64,000 bases of DNA from Didymodactylos carnosus. Its lineage: Eukaryota > Rotifera > Eurotatoria > Philodinida > Philodinidae. The notes beneath the pieces are model-generated. The model did not search any database, had not been told where the DNA came from, and saw nothing but the letters and a program-made list of their open reading frames with translations. Position 1 is the stretch's first letter. Every line of letters starts with the position of its first letter. A program made the translations under genes and the position numbers. This document shows positions 51,897 to 63,888 of the stretch, in pieces. The stretch spans positions 1 to 64,000 of the forward strand of contig CAJNOQ010000133.1 of assembly GCA_905250885.1 (NCBI GenBank), in the 5' to 3' direction.

Positions 51897-52342
51897 AAAA
51901 AAACATCTTATTTTATCATCCCTATCAAAATTTTTTAAAATTTTTCCATCTCAGTGCTATCACTTGTTGGATCTATACATCGGTTTTTTATGCCAAAATT
52001 TTTCTTTTATCGTATAAACGACGATCCGCTTTTTTTTTAAAAAACTTTTGTGTTCTTCAAAGATTCTACGTTGTTCTCTTTTTTTAACTAAATATTATAT
52101 AATGTTACTTGTTTGTCAAAATTCAGATTAGGTATATTATTGTTGCCTGCTGTTAACGATGAAACTCAGCCATGATGTTTACTCGTTTTAAATGCTTTTC
52201 TATCGTGTATGCATCCTAGACGATTTTTTTTTTTTATTATTACCTTGTCGAAAAAGTTTGGGATCTTTTTTCTTCCTCTTTTCTTTCCTTGATTTTTTTC
52301 TACTATTCTTTGTGATGTTACTTTTGGAATGTGAAACTGATA

Positions 52343-52348
52343 AATAAA
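52343..52348 (+). promoter_or_regulatory. Polyadenylation signal of the pseudokinase gene
   Basis: AATAAA about 450 nt beyond the stop codon, after a T-rich 3' region. Assigned by position only. Confidence 0.35.
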
Positions 52349-52673
52349 ACTTCAGATAGATTGAACGACTTTGAAGGCCTTGAAGGACTTAAACTTAAAC
52401 CCTCTTAGAAGAACCCCCAACTTAGATCCTCTTAAACTTTTTTGAAGGACTTGAACTTATTATATGGAGAAGATAGCACATCATCTCATTTTTCTATTAT
52501 ACAGTCTACAGCTAAAAAAATTGTATTTCAAAACTCTCTCTTGAATTTCTAGTCTTGATCTTCGTCTTTACTTTTAGACTAATCGAACATCGATTATGAC
52601 AGTCGTATTAAGTGTTCTATAATGCTAATTTAATTCTATTGTTTATAGCTTATCGTGGTGGTAAATCGTCACG

Positions 52674-54414
52674 ATGAAGCTTATGTTTTTTCCTGTTACA
52701 ATGATCGAAGAAATTCCACATATGATACTTCATTATGATTTTACAAGAAAAAAAGATCGTTATTTTCTTAGTCCATATGAAGTAACAATGTTAACAGCTA
52801 ATTCTGTTCGAACCGTTTGTGAGATTATTCGTTCATCTAATTTTCTTTGTGGTTTATTGGACATAGATCGCCCTCAAATATTACTCGAATTATCACAAGA
52901 AATTACTGCTACAGAGAATGAAGCAACTAAAAATAGTTCACCATCATTAGAAAATAGTTCACCAGTCAATGAAAAAGATTCCTGTTCACCATCAAAAGTA
53001 TTGCCATTAACACCATTATCTCCGATACATGATCGTTTATTATCAATGATTGAACAACGTCTCGATTTTAAACATCGTTGTATGTTTTATTCAACTGGTC
53101 CAACATCTGATTTGAGTATATGTGCGTTAAATGTTGATTATAATTCATCAGTTTCATGTAATTCAGTGGGTTATCCAAGTCCATTTTTATATGAACAAAA
53201 GACAAATGGTAATAACAACAACGATAGTAAAGATAATCGACAAAATATTCCCACAAAATATCCACATAGAATGAAACATCAACGACGTGACTATATTGAT
53301 GAATGGATATGTATTCGAGATATTTACGGTGAATTTGTCTCATGTAATAATGTTCTTAAAGTTAAGGCAGTCAGTGACGTTCTAGTTAAAATAGATTCAT
53401 GGTTAAAACAACGTTGTCAACCATTTTCATTAAGTACGATGAATAATTTAAATAACAATGAAAATATAAAATTATCCAAAGCAAAAGCAAGACAGGTAAG
53501 ATCGTCGTTATAGAACAACGTTTAACAATTATTATTCTTCATTTTATTTCATTGTAGTTAATATGGGATTTGATGGAAATGAAAAATGAAGTTCGCTTTC
53601 CACGACCAGCACATGGAAGAATACCTCATTTTAGATATTCAGAAGTAGCTGCTGATAATTTTGTTAGACTAGAATGTTTTAAAAAAGCACGTGTCATTAA
53701 AGTAAATCCATCACTGGCACAAGAACCACTTAGACATCTAACATTGTTATACAATAAAGTTCTATTGACTCCAACACCTTCATTAAGTATGCATTCTATT
53801 CTTCCCACCTTTATTAATATTGGCATAACTCTCTTTTGATTTTAGGTTCTGCTTTATTTTATAAATTAGATCCGAAATTTCTTCAACGTCGAGAGTTAGA
53901 ATGGGCAAGCAGTAAATCGGGTGCTGCAGAACTAGGCACTGTGATTCAATTACAAGCGTTAAAACAGATACATGTTGATATCGTTGTTGTAGCATCAGTT
54001 GTAGTCAATCCTATTACTGGCGCACGCATCGGAAAAGGAAAAGGTTATGGAGATTTAGAGTACGCAATTATGAATGAAATGGGTAAACTTTTGTTAATTT
54101 GGCTGTTATGTGTTAATTAAAATTGAAAAATTATCATTTTTTTCTCTTGTTTTTCTTAAGGAGCTGTTAGTTCAAAAACAACTGTTATTACCACTGTTCA
54201 TGAAAGTCAATTGATCAATGATTTTGCTGTGATGGAAGAACATGATTTACCGGTGGATATAATTATTACACCAAAGAGATATATCTATACAAAACGTCTG
54301 TTTCCAAGACCAACAAAAGTTTTATGGGACAAATTAGATCCTGATATGTTGCTTTCTATACCCGTATTACAAGAACTAAAACGATTGGAAGAACAAGATA
54401 TTGCTAAACATTAA
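52674..54414 (+). CDS. MTHFSD: MTHFSD-like protein (5-formyl-THF cyclo-ligase fold) with a novel N-terminal extension
   Basis: MTHFSD proteins carry a 5-formyltetrahydrofolate cyclo-ligase-like domain, usually followed by an RNA-recognition motif. Exons 52674-53495, 53558-53786, 53846-54082 and 54161-54414 join in phase to 1542 nt, 513 residues. Seen: from about residue 270, LIWDLMEMKNEVRFPRP and RIPHF, LECFKKARVIKVNP, PTPSL, VVVASVVV, RIGKGKGYGDLEYA, TTVHESQL, EEHDLPVDIIITP and PVLQELKRLEEQ, the whole MTHFSD core in order. No RRM follows; the protein stops about 25 residues after the last core motif. The first 270 residues, all in exon 1, match nothing I recognise and include Ser/Pro- and Asn-rich low-complexity parts. 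The ATG at 52674 is used because an upstream in-frame stop closes the frame. The enzyme role is inferred from family only. Confidence 0.88.
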
Positions 54415-54699
54415 CGAAGATACCTATTGAATGCGAACTAAATTAACCTATTGCTTACTGTTGTTATGTGTGTAACATATATATTTATATTTTTCGTTGT
54501 GACTATGAGTATTTCTATATATGGTAACCTGGTGACTTTTCTCATAAATAGTGACCATTATCGATTTTATTTCTTTTTTATCAATTACTTTTATTTTCTT
54601 CAAGTGAGAATCCATGTGATGAAATAGAACATGCGCAAACAGTTATGAATTACATTCTTTGTATACATATTTTACTCACGATTACAAAAACACAACCAA

Positions 54700-54705
54700 A
54701 ATAAA
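54700..54705 (+). promoter_or_regulatory. Polyadenylation signal of the MTHFSD-like gene
   Basis: AATAAA about 285 nt after the stop codon, in an otherwise T-rich 3' flank. Confidence 0.4.
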
Positions 54706-55580
54706 GAGCTTGCTTTTTACTAGGACAATCTGAATGTACTCATTATTTCTCCCATATAAATACATATTTCTTTTTTATTTTGTCATTCCAAAACCATTAT
54801 TCTTTTAATCAGTATTTCTGCATTGTATATCAGATATTCTGTTGATTTTGTAGTTAAACCGTTGACCGCTTTATTCTGTGGTTTTCTTATGTATATTACT
54901 CTATTGCTTAATGTTCTTTGCTTTAATTTGTTGTACGTTTGCTAGTTCTTATACTGTTTTGTGTTTGTGAGAATAACTACTGATTAAGGTAAATATATTC
55001 CTATATATCTAGTCATATTTTTTGAAAAATGTTCTTTATTTTTTATTAACATGTGAACCGAAGTATATTTTTCTTTTTGGCAATTAATTTCCTTCTTTAT
55101 TAGTCAAATAAACCATTATTTTTTTTCTCACTCTAGTTCTATGTAACTCGTATTTATTTACTCGTTTTTGTTGCCGAATAGTTTTTTAAAATCTCATGAC
55201 ATTCTAAGATTACAAAACAAAACGCGTTATCTATATAATGCTTCAATAGTATTACTTAATCTAAACGGATTTTCTTTTCTTGTTATTGATGTTGTTATAT
55301 TAAAATATAGTTTGTCTTTATGTCATTTATCTTACTCACTACTTAAAATATACTGCTTACGAGGAATTTTCTATATGATGCAAAATGCTGGGGTAAGTAT
55401 ACACGTTTCTTTTGTAATTGGTTGCTAATACGTTATGATACTTTCATGTGTCATACTCGGCTTGAGACATAAGATAAATCCATGAGACGAGATATATTTT
55501 GTCCAATGAAAGCTCGTTCAATATATGTTAGCATCTTTGTTAAAAATAAATAATTAATCGTAATAATTTCTTTTTTTTAG
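54706..55580. other. Intergenic or 5' untranslated region of the TTC16-like gene
   Basis: About 0.9 kb. A good acceptor ends at 55580, ten bases before the TTC16-like ATG, so an upstream untranslated exon is likely somewhere here. The frame at 55168-55428 shows no domain. Confidence 0.4.
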
Positions 55581-55590
55581 ATATATTTCA

Positions 55591-58500
55591 ATGCCAGATT
55601 TATATGATGAGTTGAGCGTTCAACATGGCTCATATAGAAAAGATCCTACAACACTGCCAAAATCAAACAAAAAAGATGTTAAAAATGTCAGAGCAGGCGC
55701 GAGTCGTCAACATTTTCTTAGCTTTGATTCTATGACAGAAAGTCAAGATAGTAATCGTCAACAATTAACAGCTGATTCATGGCCAACATCTACTAAGACG
55801 TAAGTTATACGGTTTGTTACAACATACGGCAAAGAGAGAGTTTTAAAAAACAGATAATTTTTAGCGACGAAGGGGAAGAAGAAAAGGAAACAGTAAGTGT
55901 GTGTGTTTCTTCTTCTTCTAATAACAGTGTTTATTGCTTAATAAAATTTATGTGTATATGCTGTAATCTCCGGTTTAAAATCCATATTTGATTATATTTT
56001 AGAATGAATTATTCTCAACGGAATTAAACGAAGAGATGTATGAACATTATCCAAATGGTAATTTTTTGCCAGAACGCTGGACAATGGGTAAGTCCATTGA
56101 GAATAGGTGACTTCATTTCACGACATTTTATCTTATTGAGAATTGTTTTAGGTACTGAATTAAAAGATACTCTACAGAATGTAACACAACAACATTGTAA
56201 ATCATTGTAAGTGTATCTCTTAATTGTTTAGAAAAAAAACTAATTATTTCCTTTTTAGCTTTGATAAAGCCTTGACATTATTCGAACAACATAATTATGA
56301 AGAATCGTTAGTTAACATCAATAAATGTTTATTATTAAAACCATATTATAGTCAATTTTATGAAATGAGAGCCGAACTTTATTTAGAATTATGCGATTTT
56401 CAAAGTGCTTTAATGAGTCTTCAAAAAATTATTTTATCTTATCAGGCAACAGCGAAAAATGAACAACAACAACAACCACCACCGCCACCACCACCTACAA
56501 CAACAACAGCAACGACCGTATCGACAACAACAACTACAACGATAACTACAAATAGAGAAGAAAAAGAATTACATGAAAAAATATTGTTTTCACGTTACAT
56601 ATATATCCTTTTTGTATTTATTAGATAATTTGAGAAAGTAAATTTATAATGTTTTTGTCTTCTTTAACATAATTCACACATGGTATAACGTTTTATGATC
56701 AGAAACGTTATTTAGAAGCAATTAGTATTATAGCGAATGCTGGTAACATGTTTAGTTTACCATTTCAACTGTACAGGTAAAATTCTAAATTGTCTATTTA
56801 TTGATTATCCATTTTTTTTTTTTGTTTGTCTTTTTTAAGTATATTGTGTTTAAATGCGATAAACAAAGTAGAGGAAGCAACAACATTAATTAGTCAAATA
56901 ATTGAGCAGTATCCACAAAATCCAGATTTATTGATTGTACGAGCACGACTATATTATAGAGAAAAGAGCAAGGTAAGAGAGAATTTTTAGATTTTTGCTG
57001 GAAAAAATGGATAATTAAGAAGCCTTTGCCGTTTTATTGATTTTGTATGAACAAGCTAAGAATATCAGTTTTATTTGCTAATGACAGTTTTGTACTGTCT
57101 TCAAATTGATCGCATTTTAGTTCCTTATTAAAGGATTATATACTGTGCTATAATTATTTATGACATCACAATTATATTCATCGTTGAAGTTTCGATTCTG
57201 CATTACACTAAAGAATTGCGATAATTGCTTAATAAAATTTTTCGATAAAATAACAGCTAATAATCTTCTCCATTTCATCAGTATAATGTTGAAGTAACTG
57301 AAGTGTGCTGATTGCATTTTATATAAGTCGTTTATGCGAATTGTTCTTAATTGTTGATTGAAAGTTGATGCTACACTGGGTATATTTAGCGAACCGTTTG
57401 TAGTATATACTCGTGATAATAAATAATATTACAGACGAACTAAGATAATATTCACAAACGATGTAAAAATAATGTTGAAATATATAGCAATAAAGTAAAA
57501 CTGATTACACGGTCAATACATTTGCGAGCAATATTTAAACGAATGCCATATATCCGTGACTCGATGTTGAAACTGAATATTATCTCTATCAAATAAACAT
57601 CAGTTCATTGAATAAAGAAAAATTAGAAAAAGAAAATGAAAGTTAACTTCATTCTGAAGTGATCGATAAGTTTGAATAAAAAAAATGAACAAATCTGAAT
57701 TTTCAAACATTTCTTTTTTTCCTCGTTGTTCATAATCATAAGCTGGATCAGTTAACAGTAAGAAGTTCTCTTTATGATCGATTTCTTCTTCCATAAAGCA
57801 CAAACATAAATAATTCCTTAAGACATGCTGATCTTTTTGTCTTACAAGATATTTATATCTCTTTTTCTAGCTAGCATTATGCTTCTATGATATTCGCGAT
57901 GCTTTGTTGCTCAATGAAACACATGCCGTCGCACGAAAAATGATGATTACACTGAAACAAACATCAAGTGATCTAAGAGATTCGGCTGTTCACACGTGTA
58001 TTATTGATCGTTTAACCGATGCTCTAGCATTGATATCATTAGCTATTGATTTATATCCTATCGAAGCTGAATATCATCTTCAAAGGTGAATAATCTCTCT
58101 TTTAAAACTCTTACTAATGATGAACATATCGCAAGATACTTGTCATCTTGAATTAGCTTTAATAAAAACATTTTGCTATTGTATATGTTCATAATCTTTG
58201 ATCAAATAGAAATAGAAAATAATTAGATACAATTATTTTTTTCTCTTACAGGAGTATTATTTATCGTAAAATGAAAAAATTTGAATTAGCTAGTGATGAA
58301 TGTCTTTTAGTATTCGATAAATTAAATCATGATGAACAACATCGCTTATATCAACAAGCTCAAAAACAATTTGTATTTATTTATAATGCTACAGCAATTA
58401 AATGTTTGGAAAAAAATTTATATGATGAAGCAATTGAATTGTTGAATCGAGCAATTAAAGATGAAAAATCTACATGTGAATTATATATGAATCGAGGAGG

Positions 58501-59241
58501 TGTGTTTTTCTTTGATTATATGGTACAGAATATTCTTGACATTCCTATCATTTTTTTAGATTGTTTTCTAGCCAAAGGACAGATTACATTTGCTATTCAA
58601 GATTATGAACAAGCACTAGAACTCATGCCTAACAATGAAGTTAAATTACGTATATCTCATGTGTTTTTTACGAATGCTGAAAAACAATACAAAGAAAAAC
58701 ATTATTCGGTCAGAACTTTTACCGACAATATTATTAGAAATAGTTTAATATTTTTCTTTAATTTTTAGGAATCTTGTGCTCAGTTAACGAAAGCGATTGA
58801 TGTTAATCCATCCGTAGCTAAGTACTATGTATCACGCTCCAGAGTAAAATATTTAATGGAGGTAAGATGGTTTAAATATTTTAATTTTTTGCACAGTGTT
58901 AGTTAGAACAGATTTGACAAACATTAAACTATTAGTTATATGAAAATTAGAATGATTACAATTAAGCTTTTATTCTTGATTATAGCAAAGTTTGCTCATA
59001 CACTAGCTGAGTAAAATCCTTAATATAACTAAGAATATGCGTTATCTATCTCTAGGATATATTTGGCGCACAAGAAGATATAATTGCCGCCATTTTGATT
59101 AATCCATTGGAAAATGAATGTATCGATGTATTACCAAGATTATTTCCTGATACAACTTTAGCTCAAGTATTAAAATCAGCGTTAACAAAAGAGGTTAAAA
59201 AAAAGTTATTAGAAAAACATGTTAAACTGGCTATACGTTAG
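55591..59241 (+). CDS. TTC16: Tetratricopeptide-repeat protein, TTC16-like
   Basis: TPR scaffold protein; TTC16 is expressed with cilia genes in vertebrates, its molecular role little known. Exons 55591-55799, 55865-55892, 56003-56087, 56152-56206, 56259-56613, 56703-56776, 56840-56972, 57871-58085, 58252-58499, 58560-58708, 58769-58861 and 59056-59241 give 1830 nt, 609 residues, in phase. The 56613 donor (GTATTT) is weak; it was chosen because it restores phase and matches the human spacing. Seen: an acidic N-terminus, then TPR helices such as YEESLVNINKCLLLKPYYSQFYEMRAE, RYLEAISIIANAG, ELYMNRGDCFLAKGQ and FAIQDYEQALELMP. The C-terminus has FGAQEDIIAAILINP and LFPDTTLAQVL, which line up with the end of human TTC16. 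A Gln-Pro-Thr low-complexity insert lies at about residues 194-220. Intron 7 is 898 nt, the rest short. Confidence 0.88.
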
Positions 59242-59751
59242 TATGATTTCTTGTTCCTTCGCTTACTATCTGTAAATCTCATTTTCATCGACACTTTTAG
59301 TACATACATTTTTTGTTTCAGAATTTGCAGTGTTATTTAATTTTTTATATTTTTGTACGCTATTTTTATATTTGACATATCCATTTGATGTATATTGAAA
59401 TTTATCAAACTTTTTTTTAAAATTTTATTGATTTCTCGTATTTCGACGAAAGTTGAAAGAATATAAGAAACCAAAATGAGTGAACGTAAAAGAAAATCTT
59501 CACTTATCAGTGTTTTTCTTTAATATAAGCCTTTAAAAGGCTATAAAAGGTTATTCTGTTCTCGAAAGCTGTTAATAGGCTACTGTACTATAGTGGCAAA
59601 TTTTCTTTAAATTAATTAACTCGTAATGCTGATCAAATGAGATTTGATAATCCTGTAAGCTTTTTTTAGTATTAAAAACCTAATGTTAGTGACATATCGG
59701 ACAAGCAATGCACAACATCGACATCAAGAATGCCACAAAGAATATAGGAGA
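59242..59751. other. Spacer between TTC16-like gene and Helitron
   Basis: About 0.5 kb, AT-rich, containing the 3' UTR of the TTC16-like gene. No clear AATAAA near the stop and no other feature seen. Confidence 0.4.
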
Positions 59752-60796
59752 GTAGCTGAAGTACCCGGCGTTGCTCGGGAAAATTTGATATTACGTATCT
59801 GACATATTAGAAAAAGACATCGTTATGGTCTCCTATCAGTTATGGCTCCGGAGTCTCGGCTGCTCTGGAGGCCGCATGTCTTGTCCGATCTTCCTCGCGT
59901 CGAACCTGTCTCTATGTTGGAGTCTCAGCTGTTGTAGAAGCTGCTTGTCTTGTACGCTGATCATCGACCCGACTGCGTCTCTGTTCCGGAGTTTTAGCTG
60001 CTCTGGAGGTCGCATGAGTTGCCCGATCTTCCTGGCGTCGAACCTGCCCTTGTTCCGCAGTCTCAGCTGCTCGGAAAGCTGCCATTCTCCTCGAAGCTGA
60101 TGTACTTCTGCCCACCAGGGTTTTTGGTTTGGTGGCATTTTGTAGTATTCCTAATGTAAATAGGATAGGTTAGAAATATTCATTAAGAAAGGTGTATTTT
60201 TAACAAAGTTACCTTAGAAATTTGCACTTGAAGTCACAATCGAAAATACTTTAGTAATCTGTAAATTTTGTAGTGTATATTGAATGTTACTCACGTACTT
60301 GTTTGTGCGTGAGTACGTTTATTAGTAGAATCGTTAGAAGATGAGAAATACTATAGTGAATATGGCTCTGATACAAAAACAATAGAAAAACAAACCTATA
60401 TATATGTATGGCACACACTAAAACATTTTGATAGCGTCATTGTATAGTGTGATGTGAAAATTCCGATGACGATATATCACGCATCAGAAGAAATGTGATA
60501 CATCATGTGCCGGCATAAAAAACGCCGAAGAGATTAAGTCATATCCAAGTAAGCTAATCACCTAAACATATTGGACATATATTTATGACTAACCAAAAAA
60601 TTTTCTTCGATTTCATCGGCTCTTGAATATGCTACGTAAAGTTGGCCATGAGAAAAGCAAGGAGTTTCTCACCCTCACCTTCTCGACCTTCCTCCAGACC
60701 TAAGGGTATGTCATGGAAAGTTTGGTGACGCTAGCTCTTACAGGGACCAAATGCATAAAGAACAGACAAACATTCTTCTTTATATATATAGACAGA
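59752..60796 (-). mobile_element. Degenerate Helitron (rolling-circle transposon)
   Basis: Read on the minus strand, it starts near 60796-60791 with TCTGTCTATATATATAAAG, a typical Helitron TC-beginning. It ends near 59752 with the hairpin CCCGAGCAACGCCGGG followed by TACTTCAGCTAC, resembling the Helitron hairpin-plus-CTRR end with the last base changed. Inside, 60601-60660 encodes FSHGQLYVAYSRA, the last conserved helicase motif of the RepHel protein. The block 59836-60138 encodes a repeated RAAETPEQ-type Arg-rich segment, as found near Helitron N-termini, and is visibly richer in GC than its surroundings. The helicase piece lies upstream of the N-terminal-like piece, so the element is rearranged as well as truncated. 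No Rep domain remains. Confidence 0.7.
59836..60138 (-). pseudogene. Remnant of Helitron N-terminal Arg-rich repeats
   Basis: About 100 codons open on the minus strand from MPPNQKPWW. The DNA is an imperfect tandem repeat of a unit of about 135 nt (FDARKIGQ...MRPPEQ...LRLR occurs twice). An alternative frame reads repeated AAETPEQ-like words, which is how these regions look in intact Helitron proteins, so the original frame is uncertain. Higher GC than neighbours. Confidence 0.5.
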
Positions 60797-61901
60797 TATT
60801 GGGTAGAGGGAAGGGCGAGCTATCGCTTGTAATTCTGTTCATATTTAGGTAATATAATATCATTGAAAAAATCATCAGATAAATAAACAAGAATATATCT
60901 ATTTTATAACTTGATTAATCGGTTAAAATTATCTTTAAGTAATTAATTTAAGTGGAATAAATTAGAACTATGTGGATGATTGTATTGTAGGATAGTGGTT
61001 GCATTTTATAATTTATTTTAGTAAAACTAGTACAACACCTAAAGTATGCAACCATTTAATAGCACTTTCTGAATTTCTGCAGATTTCACTTTTATATACA
61101 TTAGATTCGTTTTAATCTAAAATTTGATTCATTTAAACACCAGTAGTGGTGAATCTAGACCTACTCATACTATGACTATAAATAGGTTCTGGTACAGAGT
61201 TACAGAACAGAAAAGTTGCTGTAATAACCCGTTTTATTTTGATACTATAATCTGGTTTTTTTTTTTATTTTTTATGAAGATATTTTTCTACTATCTTTTG
61301 TTTTTTATGACTTTGATACCAGAATTTTGATGGAGAAGATTAAATGCAATTTAAACAAGATGTTTCCCAAAAGTTGTAGAGAAAGCTGTTGAATAAATCA
61401 CGACGGAGCATTTATCGAACATATACTCTATTCTACCATTTTGTCCATTTTGATGAACGTGCTCTAATAATTTCTAATTTATTCGTTTTTTTATTTACAC
61501 CGTCTCTTTATGCATCTTATTGCGAATGAGTTCACATCCATGTTCAAATATAAACTATGTAAAGTTAAATCATTGCAAAATTTTTCTAACGAAAGTTTCC
61601 AAATGAAAATTCAGACATTTCTGATGACATGTTGAAAAAGTCTCGTTCATTTTCTTTCATATTTAAAACATATGTATTTGATATTACATCGTCTATGAAG
61701 GTAAATCTTGAAAGCAAAATATGGAGACACTATGGAAAGAAGCATTAAAGCTAACAACTCCAAATATTTTTCCGTAAACTTGAATTAGATACTCATCTTT
61801 CTTTAAATCTAAAAGAAACATGAAAAAAGTAAAACAAAAAGATAAAATAAGATTGCTTTACCGTAACCTTTCAAACGAAATTTATTTAAGTTTTAGATAC
61901 A
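60797..61901. other. Intergenic, upstream of the SLIMP-like gene
   Basis: About 1.1 kb of AT-rich DNA with poly-T. An acceptor-like TTTTAG lies just before the SLIMP-like ATG, so a short untranslated first exon may be present. No other gene seen. Confidence 0.4.
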
Positions 61902-63888
61902 ATGCGCTTCGCTTACATTTTTCGAATCAATCGACTATCAACTACTTTATTTTCAAAATCATCATGTCAATGTCCATGTCATATATATCGTTATATACAC
62001 ACGTTTCCAAATGAAGAAATGTCAGCTCGAACAAATGATCATATTCGATCTGCTTTATATCCGCTAAATGGTAGTGATTATCCAACACGTGTTCATCCAG
62101 ATTTGAATTATGTCAAACTATTTCGTGATATTGAATTATTGAAAGAAAATTGTTCACAACGACAAATAATGGTCGATATTAATAGTTTGGCATCCGACTA
62201 TGATCGATGGCGAATAGAAAGAGCAGAATTTCGAAAAATACGAAAACAATATTATGAACAAGAGGAACAACAGCAAACACAAGCATTATCGGATACAGGT
62301 ACAGATCAAAAGGTCCCAAAGAGAAAGCAAAAAAAGTCAAATTTAGTTGCAACAGAACAAGATAAAATAGTCGTCAAGTCGGAAATAAGACGGTGAGAGA
62401 TTAACTTTTAAAGTTGACCATTCCTGAATCTTGCACATACTAACCCTTTCATCGCGTTTATTTACTTAAAAATTAATTTTTTATTTAGTAATTTACTTCA
62501 CAATTCTGAAATGGTTGAAAGTGTTGACGAAGCATGGATCGACTCTGTTAACATATCACCTTCAGCACAAATATTAAAAGATCATCCATTAGAAATGACA
62601 GAATTTAATCAATTAAAAGAACAATATGATAAGATACGTGAAGAATTTCGTTTATTTGATCATCGTTTTACAGTTGCCTGTTTACGTTTACCAAACGCAT
62701 TGCATATCTCTGTGCCGCACAATGAAAGTGGGATTGTTCTATATGAATCACCATTGCCTGTTGTTAAACATGCATTTAATAGTAAATCGTGGAATGAACT
62801 TTGCCATGTTTTAGAAAATAATGATGCATCACCATTTGGAACATATTGGTTGGGAATGGCACCATTAAGAAAACATGAATTAATTCGAACAATATGCAAC
62901 GATCTAAATAATCTAGGCTTTGAAGAAGTACATTCGATGAGTGTTGTTAAACCGTTTATATGTGAAGCACTTGGTAAGACTTATTTCATAAACATATTTC
63001 ATCCTCTTACTTTTAATCCGTACTATTTTTAATTAAGGCGATAACATCAATGATAGCCGCCAAGTATTGACATTATTTGAGAATGAACAAGATTCACGTA
63101 GTCATTCATTTATAATGAAAGGTCTAGGTTCATTAGATTCATTATTAGCACCATTTGTTCGACGTTCAATACATGAGTCTGATTTACCCTATGTTGTCTA
63201 TTCACAAGGACCATGTTATGATATAAAGAATAAACAGACAAATAAAATTCAACTTTTAGCAATGACAACCTTACGCGATGTACATTTAAAAAATATTGCT
63301 GATCCTCTATTAGATGATTCACATAAAAAGTTAACTGAACTACATTTACCTGTGAATCCAACGTTGGATTCGGTTATGAATGAACGAGAAAAAAATCCAG
63401 AATATGTTGAATATAATCAGCGAATTAAAAACGTTTTAAATGATCAGTCACCTTATAAATTTAATCGTACATCAAGTTTAGATGATCTATTTTTAGAATT
63501 AACACGTTTAATCTATCGTTTATATGAAAATTTTAAACTACCTTTTAGAATTAGAAATTGTTCTGCTAATCAGTTACAATTATATGAAGCATTACGATTA
63601 CAATATGAAATTTATTTACCAAGTTCAAATGATTACGTTGGCGTTGGTAGTGTCTCTCTATTAAGCGATTATGTGAGTAGACGTCTAATGATCAGATATA
63701 AAAAAGATAGATCCAATAAAGGATCAACTTCAAAAGTGGAAAGCAAACAGTCTACAATAAATAATCCGAATCAAATTTATACAAATGAAAATCATGTACA
63801 AATGATTCATGCACAATTTGTTGATATCGATCAACTAGTTAAATGTTATGTTGAAAAAGAACAAAGAAATTTTTCGCAATCAACTTGA
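61902..63888 (+). CDS. SLIMP: Mitochondrial seryl-tRNA synthetase paralogue, SLIMP-like, catalytically degenerate
   Basis: SLIMP is a SerRS paralogue of invertebrate mitochondria that no longer charges tRNA; in Drosophila it pairs with SerRS2 and supports mitochondrial translation and DNA maintenance. Exons 61902-62392, 62489-62973 and 63038-63888 give 1827 nt, 608 residues, in phase. Seen: a basic amphipathic N-terminus (MRFAYIFRINRLSTTLFSKS) typical of mitochondrial import; a SerRS-like coiled-coil arm, from HPDLNYVKLFRD to about residue 160, with a Lys-rich insert; LRLPNALHISVP; and a class II fold. The motif 2 position reads YVVYSQGPCYDI, lacking the FRxEAG signature. The motif 3 position reads VGVGSVSLLSDYVSRRLMIRY, keeping the DxxSRR frame but lacking the Glu and Cys of active enzymes. 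A true mitochondrial SerRS is therefore unlikely. Ends FSQST at 63888. Confidence 0.82.

Noticed and set aside
53068-53343. 91-codon frame on the minus strand
   Set aside because: Antisense of the MTHFSD exon 1, Tyr/His-rich in the manner of shadow frames.
56591-56600. Donor GTTACA for TTC16-like exon 5
   Set aside because: Using it puts the next exon in a frame that stops within a few codons; GTATTT at 56614 keeps the frame open.
59825-60100. 91-codon plus-strand frame rich in Ser/Cys/Leu
   Set aside because: Complement of the Helitron Arg-rich repeat remnant; the minus frame fits the known element better.
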